Below, one piece after another: positions 1 to 11,080 of a stretch of 64,000 nt of DNA. Source of the stretch: Microglena sp. YARC (Eukaryota > Chlorophyta > Chlorophyceae > Chlamydomonadales > Chlamydomonadaceae); assembly GCA_022414725.1 (NCBI GenBank), contig CM039462.1, positions 180,216,590 through 180,280,589 of the forward strand. Direction: 5' to 3'. A program made the translations under genes and the position numbers. The number at the start of each line of letters is the position of its first letter. The first letter of the stretch is position 1. The notes beneath the pieces are model-generated. The model searched no databases and had not been told where the DNA came from. It saw only the letters and a list, made by a program, of their open reading frames with translations.

Positions 1-66
1 TGCTTTGCTTTGCTTTGCTTTGCTTTGCTTTGCTTTGCTTTGCTTTGCTTTGCTTTGCTTTGCTTT
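1..66. repeat. (TGCTT)n microsatellite
   Basis: Thirteen or so uninterrupted copies of the pentamer TGCTT run from the window edge, so the array probably extends to the left. No coding signal. Confidence 0.97.
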
Positions 67-984
67 CACTGGGGCCAACCACCAACAGTCAGTTAGTCTA
101 GTCATTCAGCGGATAATTTGGAATCGACAGTCGTAGGTCATACTTCGTTCCTCGACTTTTTGGCGGAGCCCCCCCTTCTGGGGGGTTAGAGCCCCCAGAT
201 TCACCTTGTTGTCCGTTTGTCCGCCTGACCGACGACAGGACGAAGCCTGACACGTCAGCCAACTGTCTCATAACTAACTGGCTTGGTTCAGCTCACTTCT
301 TGCCACCTGTCATTCTGTTGCCGACACTCCGCCAATTTTCCGCGTCGCTTGCGACGCTGCATTGGACTTTTGGGGGGCAAATTAACGACAATTCTCCCCG
401 AATTCTTGAATGAAATTGATATTGTGCATTTGTACAGCACGCGTATACTTTTTATTAACATATAACAAAATAACAAATTGTCGTATTCACTGTGTAGGTT
501 GACGCCCCAGGAGAAGCTGGATTTTCTTGAAATTATGAAAGTAAATAAAAGAGAGAAGAAAAATGATATTGTGTACAAACTGCTAACTAGAACCTGTTTC
601 GAAGTATCAAAATCAAAATGAGCCACTGGGTTGCAATAAAACATCGTTGAGCATGGGCGGATGGGTGGGGTGTGTTGTTTGGGGGGTTGGGGGTGGGGTG
701 CAGGAAAGGTGGCAAGTGGGATGGGGTGCCCCCCGGTCCCTGGCTCCCCCCAACTCGGTCCGCCCAGAAATGGCTATATGAACGTTGTCCTTGGAGGAGG
801 CCTAAAACGGGAAAGCTAAGAAAAACCCACTTCGAGTTTTGAAAAAAAACTAGGTTGGTGGTGGCGTGCAGGATAGGTGGCAAGAGGGATGGGGTGAGGA
901 TCAGAAGCGAGGCTTACGCATGAGTGACACAATCAACCACACGACCACAAAAAAACGAACACACACAAAAACAAATTCACAAAA
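67..984. other. Non-coding stretch with one weak exon candidate
   Basis: No convincing gene. A short open stretch after a possible acceptor (…TGTGTAG at about 496) reads LTPQEKLDFLEIMK and then meets a possible donor AAA|GTAAAT near 540. It could be an exon of the same unrecognised plus-strand gene suggested at 2774-2853 and 3692-3992, but nothing links them except orientation. Confidence 0.3.
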
Positions 985-1309
985 CCAACCACAAAACCAG
1001 CCAGCTATGCACCCACTCATCCTCCCACTCGCCCACCCACTCATCCACCTACCCGTAACACCCTTCCACCCATCCATAATGTCGTATGGACTCACCCATC
1101 CATCCACCCACCTACACACCCACCCAGTCGCTCACCCACCCACTCATCCACCTACCCGCACCACCCTTTCACCCATCCACAATGTTGTATGGACTCACCC
1201 ATCCATCCACCCACCTACACACCCACCCAATCACTCACCCACCCACTCATCCACCCACCCGCACCACCCTTCCACCCATCCATAATGTTGTATGGACCCT
1301 CCCTACCCC

Positions 1310-1364
<55 letters not shown>

Positions 1365-2770
1365 CTTCACACACACCCAATCACTCACCCACCCACTCAT
1401 CCATCTACACGCACCATCCTCTCAACCATCCATAATGTCGTATGGACTCAACCAATCCATCCACCCACCTACTCACCCACCCAATCGCTCACCCACCCAC
1501 TCATCCACCTACACACAGCATCCTCCCACCCATCCATAATGTCGTATGGACTCACCCATCCATCCACCCACCTACACACCCACCCAATCGCTCACCCACC
1601 CACTCATCCACCTACCCGCACCATCCTTCCACCCATCCACAATGTTGTATGAACTCACCCACCCATCCACCCACCCAAACACTCATCCGCCCACTCACCC
1701 ACTTACCCACACCAACCTCCCACCCACTCGTTCACCAACCCACACCACCTTCCCACCCATCCAAAGTACCGTACCAACTCAACCACCCATCCATCCACCC
1801 ACCTAACCACTTAACCACCTAACAATCCACCCACCTAACCACTTAACTACCTAACCATCCTCCACCCACTTAACCACCTAACCATCCACCCACCTAACCA
1901 CCTAACCACCTAACCATCCACCCACCTAACCACTTAACCACCCACCCGCTAACCACTTATCCACCCACCCTCCCACCTAACCATCCACCCACTCATCCAC
2001 CTAACAACACCCATCCACCCAACCACCTCCCACCCATCCACAGTATCGTAAGAACTCGCCCACTGACCCATCCACCCACTCAACCACCTAAAAACAACCA
2101 CCCACCCAATCACTCATGCGCCCACTCACCCACTTACCCACACCACCCTCTCACCCAACCACAGTGCCATATCACCTCACCCACCGATCCATCCACCCAC
2201 CCACTCATCCACAGTGTCGTATGAACTCACCCATCCGCCCACCCACCCATCCACCTGCGCACTCATCCATAATGCCGTATGAACTCACCCATTCGCCAAC
2301 CCACCCATCCACCCACGCACTCATCCACAGTGTCGTATGAACTCACTCACCAATCCATCCACCCACCTGTTCACCCATACACCCATCCACAATGACGTAT
2401 CAACCCACCCATCCACCCACCCGCTCACCCACCCACACATCCACAATGTCGTATGAACTCACCCACCCATCCATCCACCCACTCACCCACCCACCCACCC
2501 ACCCATCCATCCACCCACCCACCCACCCATCCACAAAGTCAGATAAACTCACCCATCCACCTACCTACCCACAGCCACCCACACATCCGCAATATCGTAT
2601 GAACTCACCCACCCACCCACCCACCCACTCACCCACTCCTCCACAGTGTCGGATGAACTCACCCACCCATCCATCCACCCACCCGCTCACCCACCCACCC
2701 ATCCACAGTGTCGTATGTACTCACCCACCCATCCATCTACCCACCGCACCGCCACCCACTCATTCATCCG
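985..2770. repeat. CCCA/CATC minisatellite with ~103-bp and ~60-bp higher-order units
   Basis: The stretch is made of CCCA, CATC and CACC tetramers. A marker word (ATGTCGTATGGACTC and variants) recurs at about 1079, 1182, 1285, 1435, 1541 and 1643, giving a unit near 103 bp, then at 2214, 2272, 2332, 2447, 2593, 2647 and 2710, giving units near 60 bp. Between 1800 and 2030 the word changes to CCACCTAACCACTTAA. Long Pro/His/Thr ORFs over it are artefacts of the repeat. Confidence 0.93.
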
Positions 2771-2773
2771 CAG

Positions 2774-2853
2774 TGACGTATGAAGGAGGTCGCAAGTGTG
2801 CTGCCGCTATTCCCCTAGATGGGAGCACTGATCTGGACAAGCTTAGTGCATCG
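2774..2853 (+). CDS. Candidate internal exon, unknown gene
   Basis: An 80-nt segment lies between a pyrimidine-rich acceptor ending in CGCAG (2771-2773) and a strong donor GTGAGT (2854-2859). It reads TYEGGRKCAAAIPLDGSTD then LDKLSAS, with a composition quite unlike the Pro/His/Thr of the satellite on its left. No family is recognised. It would belong to a plus-strand gene whose flanking introns are filled by satellites. A chance open stretch is possible. Confidence 0.3.
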
Positions 2854-2941
2854 GTGAGTCAGCTTCATGTTTCGTTCATTTGTTGCTCGTCAGTTCATTG
2901 CTTTCTTGCTTCTTTCTGTCAGCTTGTTTGTCGTCTGATGT

Positions 2942-3096
<155 letters not shown>

Positions 3097-3691
3097 TGCA
3101 GCTTCTTGTTTGTCGTCTGATGTATGTTGCTTGCTTGCTTCTTGCAGCTTCTTGTTTGTCTCCTGATGTATTTGTGTATGTTGCTTGCTTGCTTGCTTGC
3201 TTCTTGCTTTCAGCTTCTTGTGTGCCGTCTGATATACGTTGCTTGCTTGGGCTTTTAACAAGAGCAGAGAGTTCATGTATCGCTTACAAAGGAACAACAC
3301 ACACACAAGCACATACAAATACATATATAGGAAGGAGCACACACACAAGGGCACTTCTGTTTCCCCCCTGGGAAACCCCAAACCCTAAAACCCAAGCAGG
3401 TTTTTTTATTTGAGCGATGTGTCGCTATTAGCGATGAAACCCATCGCTTTCGAGATTTGCCTAGCGATGAAATCGATTTGAGCGATGCAGCTAGATCTGG
3501 ACCTCGAGTCCCAACTGGCCCGGCCCAGGCCACCTAGGAGCTGACCTGGCCTGGAACTCCTCGAATTTCTGGGCAGGCCCCCCTCCCCCAGGCCCATCCC
3601 CCCGTGCAATAACCGTTGTGACACCCACACGCCCACATCGCCGTAGTAGAAGAGGTCAAACCCTGGCTGGCAGTTACATAAGAGGAGTCGA

Positions 3692-3992
3692 GTGCGAGCT
3701 GCAGCCTCGTTGCTGTTCTCGAGGACAATATTGCATTCCCATTTGTCGAATATTCCAAGGATGCTCCCTGATAAGAGAAAGAATGTACCCCCTATGGCTC
3801 ATGGCCAAACAGATGTATTGCAGACCATGCACCGAGTTTATTTGCGTAGGCCGATCGACACGATTGGAAAGCTTGAAAACCCAACTGAGTGGGTAACTGC
3901 GCGCAAAGCAGAAGCTCTAGGCGTTTATATTTGTGATTGCGCAGTTCCGGTTCACAACGCGGAATCAACACTTCGCAACTTGGTTCAATCAG
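3692..3992 (+). CDS. Candidate exon of an unrecognised gene
   Basis: The frame is open over 300 nt with balanced composition (it includes KRKNVPPMAHGQTDVLQTMH and PTEWVTARKAEALGVYICDC) and stops at a good donor CAG|GTAGGT (donor GT at 3993). The true 5' edge is unknown; a CTGCAG near 3705 could be an acceptor. The ORF runs to 4033 if unspliced. No family is recognised. It may be joined to the exon candidate at 2774-2853 on the same strand. Confidence 0.33.
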
Positions 3993-4445
3993 GTAGGTTG
4001 AATTTGCAACCTGGTCTTTGTCTTTCTGCATGATCAAAGCTCGCTGCAAATTAAGCGCAAGAGCGGTAGGCAGATTGATTAGAGGAGGGGAGAATGTGCA
4101 TGTTGGTGGGTGGTTGGGTCGTGGTGGTGGTGGTGGGGTGGGGGTGGGGGTGGGGGGGGGGGGAAGGGCAAGGGAGTGGTTCTGGTGGAGAGTAGAGGGG
4201 GTAAGCATTAGTTCAGGGGATAAATCATCTGAACTTATGGAGTGTGAGTGCAATTGGGGTAAACCTAGACCAGACCTAGATCCACTTAAGCTCGGCCATC
4301 CTTGGCCAAGTTAAATTTCAAGTTAGAATGTTGAAAGACGCCAATTTGGAAATAGCTATGAATAGCTACAAACGAAGACTGGCCGCATGGCCCCGGAATC
4401 AGAATAGCTATGGAAAGGGGGGGCTTCAAAAACGGAAAAAAAATC
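3993..4445. other. Non-coding, G-rich tract
   Basis: Contains a G-rich simple repeat of GGTGGT and GGGGGTGG at about 4105-4170, then AT-rich sequence with no ORF worth calling. Confidence 0.6.
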
Positions 4446-4449
4446 CCTG

Positions 4450-5172
4450 ACCAGTGTCACTCAGAGAGAGATTAACTGGTAGCAAACAAAAATTTAAGGA
4501 AAGGCAGAAAAACTGGAAGTCTAGAAGAAAGCCCTAACTAAAATAAAAGGATGAGAAAGGATGAACTAAAAAACCACTGTGATACTCCGAAAATGTAGAA
4601 GCAAAAAGCTTGGGTCATACCGAGCTGGGCTGAAAACAAAATGGAAATGTAACCATCCATGGTAAGCGCAAAAATACTATTCATCCAGAATAGTAGGTCA
4701 CAGCACAACACCAGAAAATCACAGGGAGGCCAGACAGAAGTCAATCCTGATAATAAAGTAAGGGTAACAACGGTGACTTAAAGAACCGAAAACGAAGACC
4801 GAAATATCGTGTGAGAGCAGCACAAGATATAATCAAAGTCTAAAGGACAAAATACAAGAGGACACAATAGTCATCTACTGAAATACATTCGATGGAAAAA
4901 TCCTTCACCTTAAATTATTCTTAGCATAGGATCCATGACTAGGCTGGGATAAAAAAAACATGAGGAACTGGTTTCTCACTCGAAGATGTGAAGTAAGAAG
5001 ATGTATGAAAGTTAATTATCATAAATCCCCAGCTACGGCACTAACTAAGTGGAATTAACCAACGCTAAAATAGACATCAGTACATAAGGCAGTACATGTA
5101 AAGACAGTAAAATTTTAATCCTAGAGTGTTCATGACTAAAACAAGAAGGTGCAAGAAACTATAGGGGCATCT
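4450..5172 (-). other. 3' untranslated region of element A (minus) and inverted copy of 11,081-11,560
   Basis: On the minus strand this follows the element A reading frame. Its distal half (about 4930 down to 4450) matches the plus strand at 11,081-11,560 in inverted orientation. Both share TTTAAGGTGAAGGATTTTTC and the segment around GACTTTGATTATATCTTGTG, with substitutions. The 3' LTR expected beyond it was not found. Confidence 0.55.
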
Positions 5173-6899
5173 CTAGGTGCCAGATGCTGGGTATCCATCA
5201 AGCTCCAACTGCTGGTGGATCTTGCCTAAGAGAGTGGGAAATGACCTCATAAACATCCTAGGGGTGTCCAGCATGTTGATGAACCAGACATCCATTGGGT
5301 TCTAGTGCATGCTCGGGTTGTTGACACAGATTACTTTGCCTCCAGGATACACACAGCTGGTGGGATCCATGAGCATTTTGGGCCAGGTAGTCAGGACTCT
5401 TGTATGTGCTTGGACCAAAGCTGCTTGCAGGCAGATGCCCCACTGGAGGGTGGGCCTGTCAGCTGTGGAGACGGTGGGGTAGGAGTATACCATGTGCTGC
5501 AGTCTGCTGATGTGCTTGAGGATGGGTCCACAGACTGAGGAAGGACTGTTGTGCATCTCTCTGCTGGGGTATCTGTGTTGCTCAGATGCTAGCAGGGTGG
5601 GGAACTGTGTGGTGAACTGGCGGATGAGGTGGGGAACAGGCTGTCTTGGTCTGATGCTAAAGGCTCTACGGGAGGAGGGAGAATTGTTGAGGGTGGTGAG
5701 CATAGTGCCAAACCTGGTCCTGGGGAGGCCAGAGTTGTTAAGGAATTGCACTGGGGTGGTGTTCATGTTGACATGAGTGAGGGGCTGATCAAGTGAGGGG
5801 GAGGTTGCAGAGGGGATCCACTGGTCAAATCGTAGGGCTTGGGAAAGCTCAGACTGGGTGTAGGAGCCTTGTCCATCTATTGGGCAGTAGACATCTTCAT
5901 ATGCAGTCCTGGCTTGGTCTAGCAGGAGGTCCATCTATAGTCTAGCTTCTGCTTCTGTCAAGTTACAGAGATCATCAAAGGGGACAGTGGGAAACTGCTG
6001 GACATAGGTGGAAGAGTAGAGAGGATCAGGCATGAAGTCTTGTGAGGACGTGGTGTAGAGGTCATCTTGGTGTGGCTGCTGGTGTGGTGTGAATTCCCCC
6101 CCATTGTCTGACTGGAGCAGGGATGGTGGGCAAACATGTTCCAGGTCAGGCAATTCATCATCATCATTTCCAGGGGCCAGGTCTGGTGGATCTCCATAGC
6201 TACTGTCATTGCTGGTAGCAGGACTGAGAGGGGGAATGATGGAGCTGCTTGCAAAGTCATCATTGTAGTGCAAGGCAGAGTGGGTGACCATCATGAGGAC
6301 CAGAGGGGAGGGAGGGCATGGGGGGAGGCAGGTAGATGAGCGGAGGGAGAGGGGGATAGGAGGAAGGATTCTTAGGAGTTCTAGTGAAGTAGAGGCCATG
6401 CCTTTTGGGGCAGGTGAGGAGCTTCTTGGTCCCCACAGCAGAAGGTATGGAGAGGGTAGCAGCAGAACTTGACATGGTGATTTGTAGACGTGGAGAGAGC
6501 CTGTGTGCTGCATTCGTGCTGATGATGTTTGTTGTTGTCCTAGCAGGGGCAAGGAGGACATCATTGAGGACGATCAGGGAGCCTCTATGACCTCTGATGT
6601 GAGCTTTCCCTTCATGTAGGCAGAGGATAGGGGGTGCTCCAAGGTCAGCCAATTGCAGGCTAACAGGCTGGGGGAGATCCTGAATGTCATACAAGTTGGA
6701 GGGGTTACTTGTGCAGTGGGAATGGGCTGCACAGTCTAAGAGCCATTCTGTCTGGAGGGCGTTCTGATAGGAGTCATTGTCAGCCTGACTGTCATCATCA
6801 GTATCACTGTCAGCATTTCCTTCAATGTCAGCATCAGCATCAGCATCATCATCATCATCACTGTCACTTGAGACTAGTACTGGCATGGCATCATCATCA
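5173..6899 (-). pseudogene. Element A protease-like region and conserved C-terminal domain
   Basis: Continues the gag frame across the hAT insertion. It starts acidic (SDDDAMPVLVSSDSDDDD) and then gives WLLDCAAHSHCTSN, positioned like the copia protease active site, with LNDVLLAPARTTTNIIS matching the usual hydrophobic strand. The catalytic Asp-Ser/Thr-Gly is Asp-Cys-Ala, so proteolysis is unlikely. The frame shifts between about 6270 and 6560, and TAG codons fall at 5935-5937 and 5302-5304; the second is followed by 42 more sense codons (VWFINMLDTPRMFM … LDGYPASGT). The C-terminal portion (WGICLQAALVQAHTRV and onward) resembles the C-terminal part of element B. Function unknown. Confidence 0.6.
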
Positions 6900-7512
6900 C
6901 TCATGTGTAGGGATCGGCATCTAATATTAGTCTGTAAAAAACCCTATGTTAACTAATATTAACTAATATTATAATGTTAGATTTCAGTTGTGTTTTTGCC
7001 CAAATCAACTTATGCAAATGGAACCAAATATTGCATTGAATAGCTAAGCTAGCAATGGAGCCGGATTTTTATGGGAGCCAATCTGGATGGTAACAAAATG
7101 AAACAAAGCATTTATAACGCGGAACTAGCGGAACACGGAATTGGCCCGTGGCCTAATGCCCAATCAAAATTGTGCCCAAGCAGTGTGGGCTTAGCCAGCA
7201 GAGGTAGTGTAGTAACACTATGTCTGAATCACTAGAAAAAGCTACGGCCAGCAGCTTCTAGGCAGCTCTGTGAGCGAGCCACTGGGCTATGTCCTAGGAT
7301 TTTAGTGGTGAAAGAAATTTAATTCTGCTAGCTTCGAGGCGCTCTAACTTGTTTTGGGTTGGGCTGAATAGCCAGCCAGGGGAGCTGCCTAGAAGCTGCA
7401 CCCCATCTCGGAAGTAGTTGCCATTTCTGCTCAGAGTTGGCTACGTGAGAACTACGGTTTACTCGTCATCATAATCCATGTCAGTGTGTGTTTGTGTGCA
7501 TGTGTGTGTGTT

Positions 7513-7593
7513 TGTGTGGGTGGGGGGAGGGGGGGGGGGGGGGGGGGGGGGGAGGGCAGTCCCATGGCAATTTGTGTGTATTTGTGTGTTTTT

Positions 7594-7624
<31 letters not shown>

Positions 7625-7708
7625 GGGGGGGGGGGGGGGGGGGGGGGGCAGTCCCTTGGCAGTAAGTGTGTATTTGTGTGTGTGGGTGGGGGGTGGGGGG
7701 GCAGTCTC
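7513..7708. repeat. Poly-G / TGTGTTTGTGTG tracts inside hAT 1
   Basis: Three related modules, each a GT-rich stretch followed by a 20-50 nt G run and GGCAGTC(C/T)CATGGCA, occur in tandem. They look like copies of a roughly 60-110 bp unit expanded by slippage. Gly- or Pro-rich ORFs here are not genes. Confidence 0.85.
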
Positions 7709-8072
7709 ATGTCAGTGAGATCTCGAAGTAGTCCAACGTTACTAGGCAGTCATCCTTCACGTTGGATGAATGGTGAGCCATGATCCCAACCATTTTCGCT
7801 GCCTTCACAACAGCCCCAAGAGTGCCTGGGTCCTTGCTGATTACCATGTCGAATTGTTCATTGTAAGTGAACGTGCTCTTGTTATGGTGAGCTAGTAGCA
7901 ACTCCGGCTTCCACAGTGAGCCGGAGTTTTGCTGCATTCCATCGTCGTTCAGTTGCTTGAGCAACGTTCTACCGCGCTTGGCCGTGGCTTTCGGGGGCAT
8001 CGCAGTCGCGCACCAACAGAAACGAAAATACGAGAACGCGCGTTGCCTAGGCAAGCTGTGAGGGTGCGACAA
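7707..8072 (-). CDS. Small ORF in hAT 1, unknown
   Basis: A 121-aa frame; a start at the internal Met (MPPKATAKRGRTLLKQLND) would give about 97 aa. It has a basic N-terminus and then mixed composition (FTYNEQFDMVISKDPGTLGA). I see no BED finger or hAT dimerisation motif. It may be a transposase remnant, captured sequence or chance; the frame runs into the repeat tract at its C-terminus. Confidence 0.3.
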   Translation of the reverse strand: MSHPHSLPRQRAFSYFRFCWCATAMPPKATAKRGRTLLKQLNDDGMQQNSGSLWKPELLLAHHNKSTFTYNEQFDMVISKDPGTLGAVVKAAKMVGIMAHHSSNVKDDCLVTLDYFEISLT

Positions 8073-8217
8073 GGCAAGAAAGAGGAAAAGGCCCTGAAGT
8101 ACGGGCAGTACAAAATCTGTCTAATATTAGTCGGCTCCGCCGTCTAACATTAGTTAATGTTAACTAATATTAGTTGTAAACTAACATTAACTAACATGGC
8201 CGATCCCTACTCATGTG

Positions 8218-9411
8218 GCTAATGAAAGAATAGTCATCGAAAGGGGCATGTGGTAGGGACAGGGGTGTGGACTTGCCTCTTTGTGAGTCAGCATACTGAA
8301 GCGGCTGGGGGCCATCAATCATTGCCAGTGCCATGAAGTTATGCTCCTCCTCATTGTCAGTGGTAGACTGGGAAGTGGAGCATTCGCCATCAGCGACATG
8401 TGCATGTCTGCTCTTGTCACGGCGGCTGTAGCCTCTGGTGTCCTTCTTGGAGCTTCTGGTGTCCCTTTTAGGAGACGTAGACTTGCTGGAGGATCTCTTG
8501 GCCACTTCACGTTGGGCAGGGGGCGATGGAGAACCTCTGTCAGCAGATGTAGAGGCAGGTCTGTGTGACAAGTTAGTGTCCTCACTTGGGCACTTGGTGG
8601 AGTTGTGACCAAATCCTCCACAGTTCCAGCAGGTCATCATGCTGGATGGGACACGGTCCTTCCTTGCTCTGCCTCTGTAAGCAGCAGCTGCCAGGTGATC
8701 AGTCTCTTCAGGGGAGATGATAGAGTCAAAGACCTGGTTAGAGACCTGGTACCTAATGATCTGTGATTGGAAGGATGCATAATCAGGGCAGACAGAGTTG
8801 TGGAAGGATGATCTGGATCCATTGTATTCCGGGCGAGTTGACAGTCCCTGCACAATAATGCTGAGAAAAGCAGGGATGGTAGTGTTACAGACTCCATTGA
8901 CTTGGGGAAGCAAGGAGTATAGCTCATAGCTTTTGGACATATAGACCTGCATGGGCTCAGAGGATGTCATGCTGAGGTTGTACAGAGATCGCACAGAACC
9001 TGTCTCTAGATCAGAGTGGCGTTCCCCATAGGTAGCCTTCATGAATCTGTAAGCTTTGGCAGCAACGTCAGTGTGTGCTAGGATAGCTTGTTGGATTGGT
9101 TCTGAGCAGTGCCTGAGGAGTTCATTGAAGGCTACAGCGATCTTTACGACTGTGATCCGGTTTGGAACAGCACGACCCGCAATATTTGCATTAGCATGGT
9201 CAACATTTGGGAAAGCTTTCTCATCAAGAGGGTATTCGTCACCTGTGGCGGGTTCTCCATTGGGGGGGAGTGCCATTGCGGCGTCAATGGCGACTCCAAT
9301 GCATCCTAGGAAGGATCTGAGATGGCGAAGGAAGTATGGACCAAACTTGTGCCAGGGAATTCCTGGACCTCCATCGAAGATGAAGGCCGGTTGCTTAGTC
9401 GTTGTCTGCAT
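8218..9411 (-). CDS. gag: Element A Gag, interrupted at its 3' end
   Basis: A roughly 400-aa structural protein of an LTR retroelement. After a short N-terminus (FIFDGGPGIPWHKFGPYF) a helical capsid-like region follows (AFNELLRHCSEPIQQAIL, then YRFMKATYGERHSDLETG), comparable to copia Gag. One CCHC zinc knuckle, CWNCGGFGHNSTKCPS, lies at about residues 260-275, then a Ser/Arg/Lys-rich tail that may bind RNA. At residue Met of FISHM the frame enters hAT 1; before that insertion it ran on into the protease-like region. The start at 9411 is the first Met after the leader. Confidence 0.7.
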
Positions 9412-9471
9412 GTTGTCTGTCGCGGCGCTGGGGTCTTGGGGTCTTGTCCGCTTTCACACCGACTTAAGTAG

Positions 9472-10150
9472 AGGTGACCGCCCTATCGGGCGGTCACCTC
9501 TCGCAGGGGCGCGGTCGTGGGTCTGTGTCTCGGTCTGGGTCTGGGTCTCGATCTGGGTATCGGTCTGTGCCTCGGTCTGGGTCTGGGACTCGGTTACGGT
9601 CTGGGTCTGAGTCTCGGTTACGGTCTGGGTCAGTCTGGGTCTTGGTCGGCCTCGGCCTGGGTCTCGGCCTTCTGCGTCTAGAACCTTCCATGCGGCATCC
9701 GTAGGTGGCGCGAGCCGCAGGTCCTGCGCAACGCCGGCTGGCGTCGCCCGAGGGCGCCCATGGACGCCGAACCCTTAGGTTATATTGCTCCTCCGCCAGT
9801 GTGAGCGGTGTAACAGTTGGATCTCTGCTTAGTTGAGGGCGGTAGCTAGAGGTGACCCCCTATCGGGCGGTCACCTCTCGCACGGTCGTGGTTTCGTGGG
9901 TCTGTGTCTCGGTCTGGGTCTCGGTCCGGGTCTGTGTATCGGTCTGGGTCTTGGTCTGTGTCTCGGTCTGGGTCTCGGTCTCGGTCTTCTGCGTCTCAAA
10001 GCTTCCATGCGGCATCCGCAGGTCATGCGCAACGCCGGCTGGCGTCGCCCGAGGGCGCTCACGGGCGCCGAACCCTTAGGTTAAATTGCTCCTCCTCCGC
10101 CGCCAGTGTGACCGGTGTAACCATGGTGTATCTGCTTAGTTGAGGGCGGT
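9472..10150. repeat. Two diverged tandem copies (~370 and ~300 bp) with a 14-bp perfect palindrome
   Basis: Unit 1 (about 9472-9838) and unit 2 (about 9848-10150) share the order: hairpin, CGGTCTGGGTCT minisatellite, GCGGCATCCG, CGCCGGCTGGCGTCGCCCGA, CGAACCCTTAGGTT, and TGCTTAGTTGAGGGCGGT. The hairpin of unit 1 has arms AGAGGTGACCGCCC and GGGCGGTCACCTCT around a TATC loop. Both units sit in the leader of element A. Confidence 0.85.
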
Positions 10151-10261
10151 CATAAACCGGCCTGTGGGTAATTCGGGTGTGAAGCTTGTCGTTCTTCAGT
10201 CTTGGTCTTGTGGATCGGAAGCAGAAGAGAGGGTATGTTGACAGTGAAGGGGCAGGGTAGT

Positions 10262-10510
10262 CCAAGACGCGCGTCCTTGCGTCCCAGGACGCAACATGGG
10301 GAGGGCCGTTGTGTCCCAGGACGCAACATTGGCAGGGTCGGTTGCATCTTAGACGCAGCCTCATAGATTGGTTGCGTCCAAGACACAGGTTTTGGAAGTT
10401 GGTTGCGTCTCACTTCATTACCCTGCGTTCTCATGCGTCCCAATGCACTCCTGTGCGTCTGATGCGTCTGACTCGAGAGTGTCTCAGCGGGTGGTGCAAG
10501 ACGCAAAGGA
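10262..10510. repeat. Palindromic minisatellite TTGCGTCY..RGACGCAA, cluster 1
   Basis: Repeated near-palindromes of the form TTGCGTCCCAGGACGCAA, spaced irregularly and with variants. The same family recurs at 19,878-20,130 and 20,560-20,790. The part near 10,262-10,330 is an inverted copy of 20,075-20,135, sharing GACGCGCGTCCTTGCG. Confidence 0.85.
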
Positions 10511-10845
10511 CTCTCTCAGCCACATAATTGATCTCCGTGGCACAACACTCTCAGAGGATTGTTCAACGCTGTGTGTGATCTAATGAGTAGTACAACTCAC
10601 GTCAGGGATCTATTGAGACTTCTGGACTGCGTCTACGGGGAGTCTTGGACGGAAGGTAGAGACAACAATGTTGTGTGGGCAATAGGCGAGGCAGAGCAGA
10701 AGTAGATTCCTCACGACGAGCGTAGGCAATCCAGGGCCAAAAGAAGTACTCAAGCCGCCGAGCAAGTTAGAGGGAAAATCATCATCTTGTGCAGGGCAAA
10801 ATCTCCGTGGCACGGGCGCAGTGGCATTGTCTCCGGGCAGCGGTC

Positions 10846-10857
10846 GGGCCGATAACC
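10846..10857 (-). other. Putative primer-binding site of element A
   Basis: The minus strand reads GGTTATCGGCCC directly after the 5' LTR. This differs at one position from the element B site GGTTATGGGCCC, which complements the anticodon arm of initiator tRNA-Met. Confidence 0.6.
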
Positions 10858-11080
10858 TTTCAATGCTATAGTTGTTACACGTTAGTGAACTGAAGAGAAG
10901 ATCATGAAGAGCGCAACGAGTGCGCATATATAGAAGATGGGAGTCTGCAGGAAGATCCTGCAGACCCGCGCAGGCCATAGCTAGCCTATGGCCTGGCGGC
11001 AGGCAACCCGGGTCCTGGAGGGACCAGGCACCGGTATGCATTATGCCGACTCAGTGTTCGACGTATATCGGACAATAACA
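10858..11080 (-). repeat. 5' LTR of element A
   Basis: The 223-bp minus-strand segment starts TGTTATTGTCCG and ends at GCATTGAAA just before the priming site. Element B's LTR starts TGTTATAGACCGG and is 225 bp. It contains a TATATA box and several strong hairpins: GGTCCCTCCAGGACC, GGCCATAGG…CTATGGCC and GTCTGCAGG…CCTGCAGAC. The matching 3' LTR is absent. Confidence 0.6.

Larger units (their letters stand above)
6908..8209. mobile_element. hAT-like DNA transposon 1, non-autonomous, inserted in element A gag-pro
   Basis: The 1302-bp element has perfect terminal inverted repeats TAGGGATCGGC, flanked by an 8-bp target duplication CTCATGTG (6900-6907 and 8210-8217). An 8-bp duplication and TIRs of this form are typical of hAT elements. 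Both ends carry subterminal copies of TTAACTAATATTA-like words. Removing the element and one duplication restores the element A frame across the site. Only a 121-aa ORF is present, so it is probably non-autonomous. Confidence 0.85.
5173..11080 (-). mobile_element. LTR element A, gag/protease-like only, partly degraded
   Basis: Read on the minus strand: 5' LTR (11,080-10,858), priming site, a 1.4 kb repeat-rich leader, a gag ORF with one zinc knuckle, a protease-like region and a C-terminal domain ending at 5173. No integrase, reverse transcriptase or RNase H is present, so mobility would have to be supplied by another element. A hAT-like insertion (6908-8209) splits the main ORF, and an in-frame TAG lies at 5935-5937 and another at 5302-5304. 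The layout and LTR length match element B. The 3' LTR is missing. Confidence 0.65.

Noticed and set aside
866..2760. Long Pro/His/Thr and Gly/Trp ORFs on both strands
   Set aside because: They are translations of the CCCA/CATC satellite; all frames are open because the repeat lacks stop codons.
3375..3395. Telomere-like CCCTAAAA near 3,380 and CCCTAACCCT near 46,115
   Set aside because: One or two units only, inside unrelated sequence.
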